A stretch of 34,488 bases of DNA, taken from a virus. A program made the position numbers and the translations under genes. Where the stretch lies: positions 1-34,488 of IMG/VR virus record IMGVR_UViG_3300005525_000062, one strand, 5' to 3'. Positions within the stretch are counted from its first letter, which is position 1; every line of letters begins with the position of its first letter. Shown here piece after piece: positions 32,299 to 34,488 of the stretch. The notes under the pieces are model-generated. The model did no database searches. It was not told where the DNA came from and saw nothing but the letters and a program-made list of their open reading frames with translations.

Positions 32299-32853
32299 TC
32301 ATTCTTTCTTTTCGTCTTGAAGTTTCTTTAGAGCGTCGTATCGAGCACGACATGCAATCAGCGCTTGTCGGAGGATGTCTCCTTTGGAAGCCTCCCCTGC
32401 AAGAAATTCTCCATCCTCTCTAAAAAGCTTCCCTCCAGTGCAGCTTGTTCCGCTGCTGTCAGCGGGGGTTGTGGCGGGATTACTGCCGGTACTGGGATGA
32501 GAATCGGCGGGTCTTTGGGGACGGTTCCGCACGCTGTCACGAAGAGCAGTGTAGCGACGATTACTGTCAGTGATCGCATCTTCTTTATCCTTTTCAATCT
32601 GTGCAACTTTCGTAGCTACGGATTCTTCATAAGATCGTTGTGCTTGGAATTGCTTATCTAGCAGTGTCTGAATTTGTTCTTTAAACTTCGCGAGCTCGAG
32701 CTGACCTTTGGTGCTGGCAGTACTGTAGCCGTTATCGTATCCAGACTTATATAGGTAGAATCCTACGCCGACTAGACTGAGAACTACTACAAGTACCGCA
32801 GCAACTTTAGCTCCAATACTCCACGCTTTTAATGCGGGGATCGACCAATACAT
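32299..32853 (-). CDS. Rz: Inner-membrane spanin, Rz-like, 184 aa
   Basis: GGAG with 8 bases of spacing precedes ATG at 32853, within the end of the endolysin gene. One N-terminal transmembrane helix at about residues 14-34 (GAKVAAVLVVVLSLVGVGFY) is followed by a long periplasmic coiled coil (KEQIQTLLDKQFQAQRSYEE to about 105), a Pro/Ser/Thr-rich linker and a C-terminal helix with Cys. This is the i-spanin layout that joins an outer-membrane lipoprotein and fuses the two membranes at the end of lysis. The lipoprotein gene lies inside it in another frame. Confidence 0.9.
   Translation of the reverse strand: MYWSIPALKAWSIGAKVAAVLVVVLSLVGVGFYLYKSGYDNGYSTASTKGQLELAKFKEQIQTLLDKQFQAQRSYEESVATKVAQIEKDKEDAITDSNRRYTALRDSVRNRPQRPADSHPSTGSNPATTPADSSGTSCTGGKLFREDGEFLAGEASKGDILRQALIACRARYDALKKLQDEKKE
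32358..32579 (-). CDS. Rz1: Outer-membrane spanin lipoprotein, Rz1-like, embedded in Rz, 73 aa
   Basis: Fully nested in the Rz gene in another frame. I choose ATG 32579, preceded by AAGGATAAAGAAG, over 32606 because it gives a standard lipoprotein signal: MRSLTVIVATLLFVTAC, with the lipobox ending at Cys17 and Gly following. The mature part is short and proline-rich (PKDPPILIPVPAVIPPQPPL), the hallmark of o-spanins, and ends in a charged helix. It pairs with Rz across the periplasm. Confidence 0.88.
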   Translation of the reverse strand: MRSLTVIVATLLFVTACGTVPKDPPILIPVPAVIPPQPPLTAAEQAALEGSFLERMENFLQGRLPKETSSDKR

Positions 32854-33296
32854 TGTTTATACTCCGCTTCTCTACGGATAGTTAGCCCACGTAGCGGCTG
32901 ACCCTTGAATTTATCCCATCGAAGAATTTCTTTGCAGGCAGCTTCATAGTTACCAGCGTTGAGATGCCTTGCAAGGGTCGATTTACAGAAGGCATTCTCG
33001 CCAATGTTATATGTCAGTGACACAAAAGCGTCAAACTCGTATTGGTACATTGGTACCGGTGCGCATCGTTTTACGGCTTGTTCAAACTTGTTAGCATCTT
33101 TGAGGAGTCTAACAAGGGCTCTTTCAGGAGTGATTTTATCTCCCATCTTAACACCTTCGGTTGTCCCGAAGCCGATAGTAGGTACATCACCCGGTACAGG
33201 GATATACGCCTGACCCCTGAACTGCTCATGTAAAGCAATACCAACTAGAGTAGAAGCAGAAATGGCTAATGCAGCGATATTAGTCCTCATGCCCAT
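32829..33296 (-). CDS. Signal-arrest-release (SAR) endolysin, GH24 lysozyme family, 155 aa
   Basis: ATG at 33296 has AGAGG six bases upstream. Upstream in-frame codons lie inside the holin gene. Residues 5-23 (NIAALAISASTLVGIALHE) form a weakly hydrophobic Ala/Ser/Gly-rich SAR segment that lets the enzyme be exported and held at the membrane. The T4-type catalytic triad follows: Glu in LHEQFRG, Asp in VPGDVPT and Thr in GFGTTEG. It cleaves peptidoglycan glycan strands after membrane depolarisation by the holin. Cys residues later in the chain may take part in activation. Confidence 0.9.
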   Translation of the reverse strand: MGMRTNIAALAISASTLVGIALHEQFRGQAYIPVPGDVPTIGFGTTEGVKMGDKITPERALVRLLKDANKFEQAVKRCAPVPMYQYEFDAFVSLTYNIGENAFCKSTLARHLNAGNYEAACKEILRWDKFKGQPLRGLTIRREAEYKQCIGRSPH

Positions 33297-33507
33297 TTGA
33301 AGCCTCTTTTTTATTTTGATTCGCTTTGACGTCCCTATGGATTTGGTAAACCTTATGCCCAATCATCAGAACAGTGTAAATTAGCGTTGCCCAAAGAACA
33401 AGATCATGGACATGAACACCGGCTAAGGTAGCTACGGCAACTCCCGCAGGCGGCCCTGCTTTTGCGGCCATAGTAGCGGCAGAATCGGCGGCTTGTTGTG
33501 TGTACAT
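33280..33507 (-). CDS. Holin, probably class II, 75 aa
   Basis: I choose ATG 33507, which has GGAG eight bases upstream and lies after the previous gene's stop. The frame also opens at 33552 and 33564. The protein has two helices: an Ala/Gly-rich weakly hydrophobic segment (AKAGPPAGVAVATLAGV) and a strong one (HDLVLWATLIYTVLMIGHKVY), then a charged tail. Weak first helix, strong second helix and pairing with a SAR endolysin fit a pinholin-like protein that collapses the membrane potential at a set time. It overlaps the endolysin start. Confidence 0.78.
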   Translation of the reverse strand: MYTQQAADSAATMAAKAGPPAGVAVATLAGVHVHDLVLWATLIYTVLMIGHKVYQIHRDVKANQNKKEASNGHED

Positions 33508-33526
33508 GTCGGTTACTCCAGAATAT

Positions 33527-34144
33527 TTATGGTGATGAAATAAATTGTCCATTTTCAATCTCAAATCTAATACGAAGATCGCGACACATTCCCGCGTGTT
33601 TTAGATGGCTACCTTCAGACAATGTAGCAATTTGCCTTTCGACGGTGTAACGGTCACGCTGCTGACGGTAATAAAGGCGATCATTTCGAAGGTAGAAAAT
33701 AAGAACGTCTGAATAGTTCGCCTGCTGCCCAATCCTGCGTTTATCGTCGTGAGTTACCACCAGATCAATAGAATCAGAAGGTAGCTGTGTAGTGTTGTAG
33801 TTTGCAATTGTTGAGTCGTACCAGTAAAAGAACGAGTCACCTTCTCCCGTAGAATACGCAATAACAGGTCGCATGTTACTATCAAAAGAGAACGACAATC
33901 TTATAACGTTAGCAACAGTAATTACTAATGTTTCAATTTCAGTTCGCATGTTCTTAAGATAGATTCCACCTGTAGAAGAATCGTAGCGGGATGACCAAGC
34001 ATCTTTTTGAAGACCTTGGGAGCCATCCCCAATGGACACCCCACCAAGCTCGTAACGAACTATTTCTGTGTATGCTAGATCATCAGGGAACAAGAAAGGT
34101 GAGGGTGTAATTTCTTCAACAATTTTGTTTGATGGGAGAGCCAT
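33527..34144 (-). CDS. Probable virion structural protein, 205 aa
   Basis: The 205-residue protein is beta-rich with repeated aromatic and Asp-Asn-Arg patterns (FFYWYDST, VLIFYLRNDRLYYRQQRD), suggesting a small propeller-like or fibre-adaptor fold. There is no signal or membrane segment and no catalytic motif. The ribosome site before ATG 34144 is weak (AAGAGCG). It begins 4 bases after the previous partial gene and ends 20 bases before the holin. I think it is a minor structural protein by position. Function unknown. Confidence 0.6.
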   Translation of the reverse strand: MALPSNKIVEEITPSPFLFPDDLAYTEIVRYELGGVSIGDGSQGLQKDAWSSRYDSSTGGIYLKNMRTEIETLVITVANVIRLSFSFDSNMRPVIAYSTGEGDSFFYWYDSTIANYNTTQLPSDSIDLVVTHDDKRRIGQQANYSDVLIFYLRNDRLYYRQQRDRYTVERQIATLSEGSHLKHAGMCRDLRIRFEIENGQFISSP

Positions 34145-34147
34145 ACA

Positions 34148-34488
34148 TTACGCTCTTGCCCAGGATGCCGTAAATGTCAGCGTCAGAACTTGAGTATTTA
34201 ATTTGGTTATACTATTGTCGAATGCTATATGCCACACTGGGCCTTCATTTGACATTCGTCCCTGAATTGTTTTGATTGCGCCATTACTCTGGTTCAGCCC
34301 GAAGGTAAACGTACTTGTTCGCGAATATGAGCCAAGAACGTACGCTGCATGCACCGGCGATGTGCCGTTGCCGAGCGTGCCGCCGCTAGGGGTTGAGTCA
34401 GTAATAGCGGGTAGCCCACCGGTATACGAGGTAATAGAACTTGAACCGCCGAGCCCGGCGAAGGAAATACCCGTAGATGCAGTAGCCT
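34148..34488 (-). CDS. 3' end of a structural protein (partial, continues beyond the window)
   Basis: The minus-strand frame is open from the window edge to TAA at 34148-34150, giving about 112 C-terminal residues. It is Ser/Thr/Gly-rich and beta-strand-like (GSYSRTSTFTFGLNQSNG, NTQVLTLTFTASWARA), as in tail or fibre proteins. An internal GTG at 34354 is not the start. Its role cannot be read from the fragment. Confidence 0.6.
   Translation of the reverse strand, partial: ATASTGISFAGLGGSSSITSYTGGLPAITDSTPSGGTLGNGTSPVHAAYVLGSYSRTSTFTFGLNQSNGAIKTIQGRMSNEGPVWHIAFDNSITKLNTQVLTLTFTASWARA

Noticed and set aside
1-34488. CRISPR arrays, insertion sequences, integrase or attachment sites
   Set aside because: No regularly spaced repeats, transposase motifs, terminal inverted repeats or recombinase motifs were seen on either strand.

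Overview
The window is part of the genome of a lytic, T7-like tailed phage (podovirus type) that infects a Gram-negative bacterium. The host class follows from the lysis set: holin, signal-arrest endolysin, and an inner-membrane spanin with its outer-membrane lipoprotein embedded in it. No host chromosomal gene, integrase, insertion sequence or CRISPR array is visible. The capsid, portal and terminase genes are not in the window and presumably lie beyond the right end.

Left half (1-15002, plus strand): tightly packed, often overlapping genes for nucleotide supply, replication and transcription. The order is several small unknown proteins, a GIY-YIG-like protein, dCMP deaminase, a small membrane protein, an HExxH protein, family A DNA polymerase, 5'-3' exonuclease, a second GIY-YIG nuclease, two small proteins, a gp4-like primase-helicase, a T7-like single-subunit RNA polymerase (733 aa), an adenosylcobalamin-dependent ribonucleotide reductase, a small protein and a DraRnl-type RNA ligase. 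A hairpin-rich non-coding stretch with a terminator follows, then tRNA-Thr(TGT) and tRNA-Tyr(GTA), then three small genes. A strong hairpin at 15010-15045 separates the two convergent halves.

Right half (34488 down to 15056, minus strand): one block of late genes. In transcription order these are a partial structural protein, a further probable virion protein, holin, endolysin, Rz/Rz1, a tail protein, a large tail fibre with discoidin-like and LamG-like domains, a GNAT/gp13-like protein, three Gly/Ala-rich small virion proteins, and three very large probable ejection proteins. The first of these (680 aa) starts with a lytic transglycosylase domain. The second (1401 aa) starts with a staphylococcal-nuclease-like domain. 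The third (1348 aa) carries motifs A, B and C of the T7 RNA polymerase family.

The most interesting reading is that this phage has two single-subunit RNA polymerases: a normal replication-cluster enzyme and a second, giant one encoded as the last gene of the ejection-protein block. The second would be an N4-style virion RNA polymerase delivered with the DNA. The convergent layout also recalls N4, while the replication genes recall T7. A 16-base element repeated just after three stop codons (near 1823, 10717 and 13893) is a candidate promoter or processing signal.
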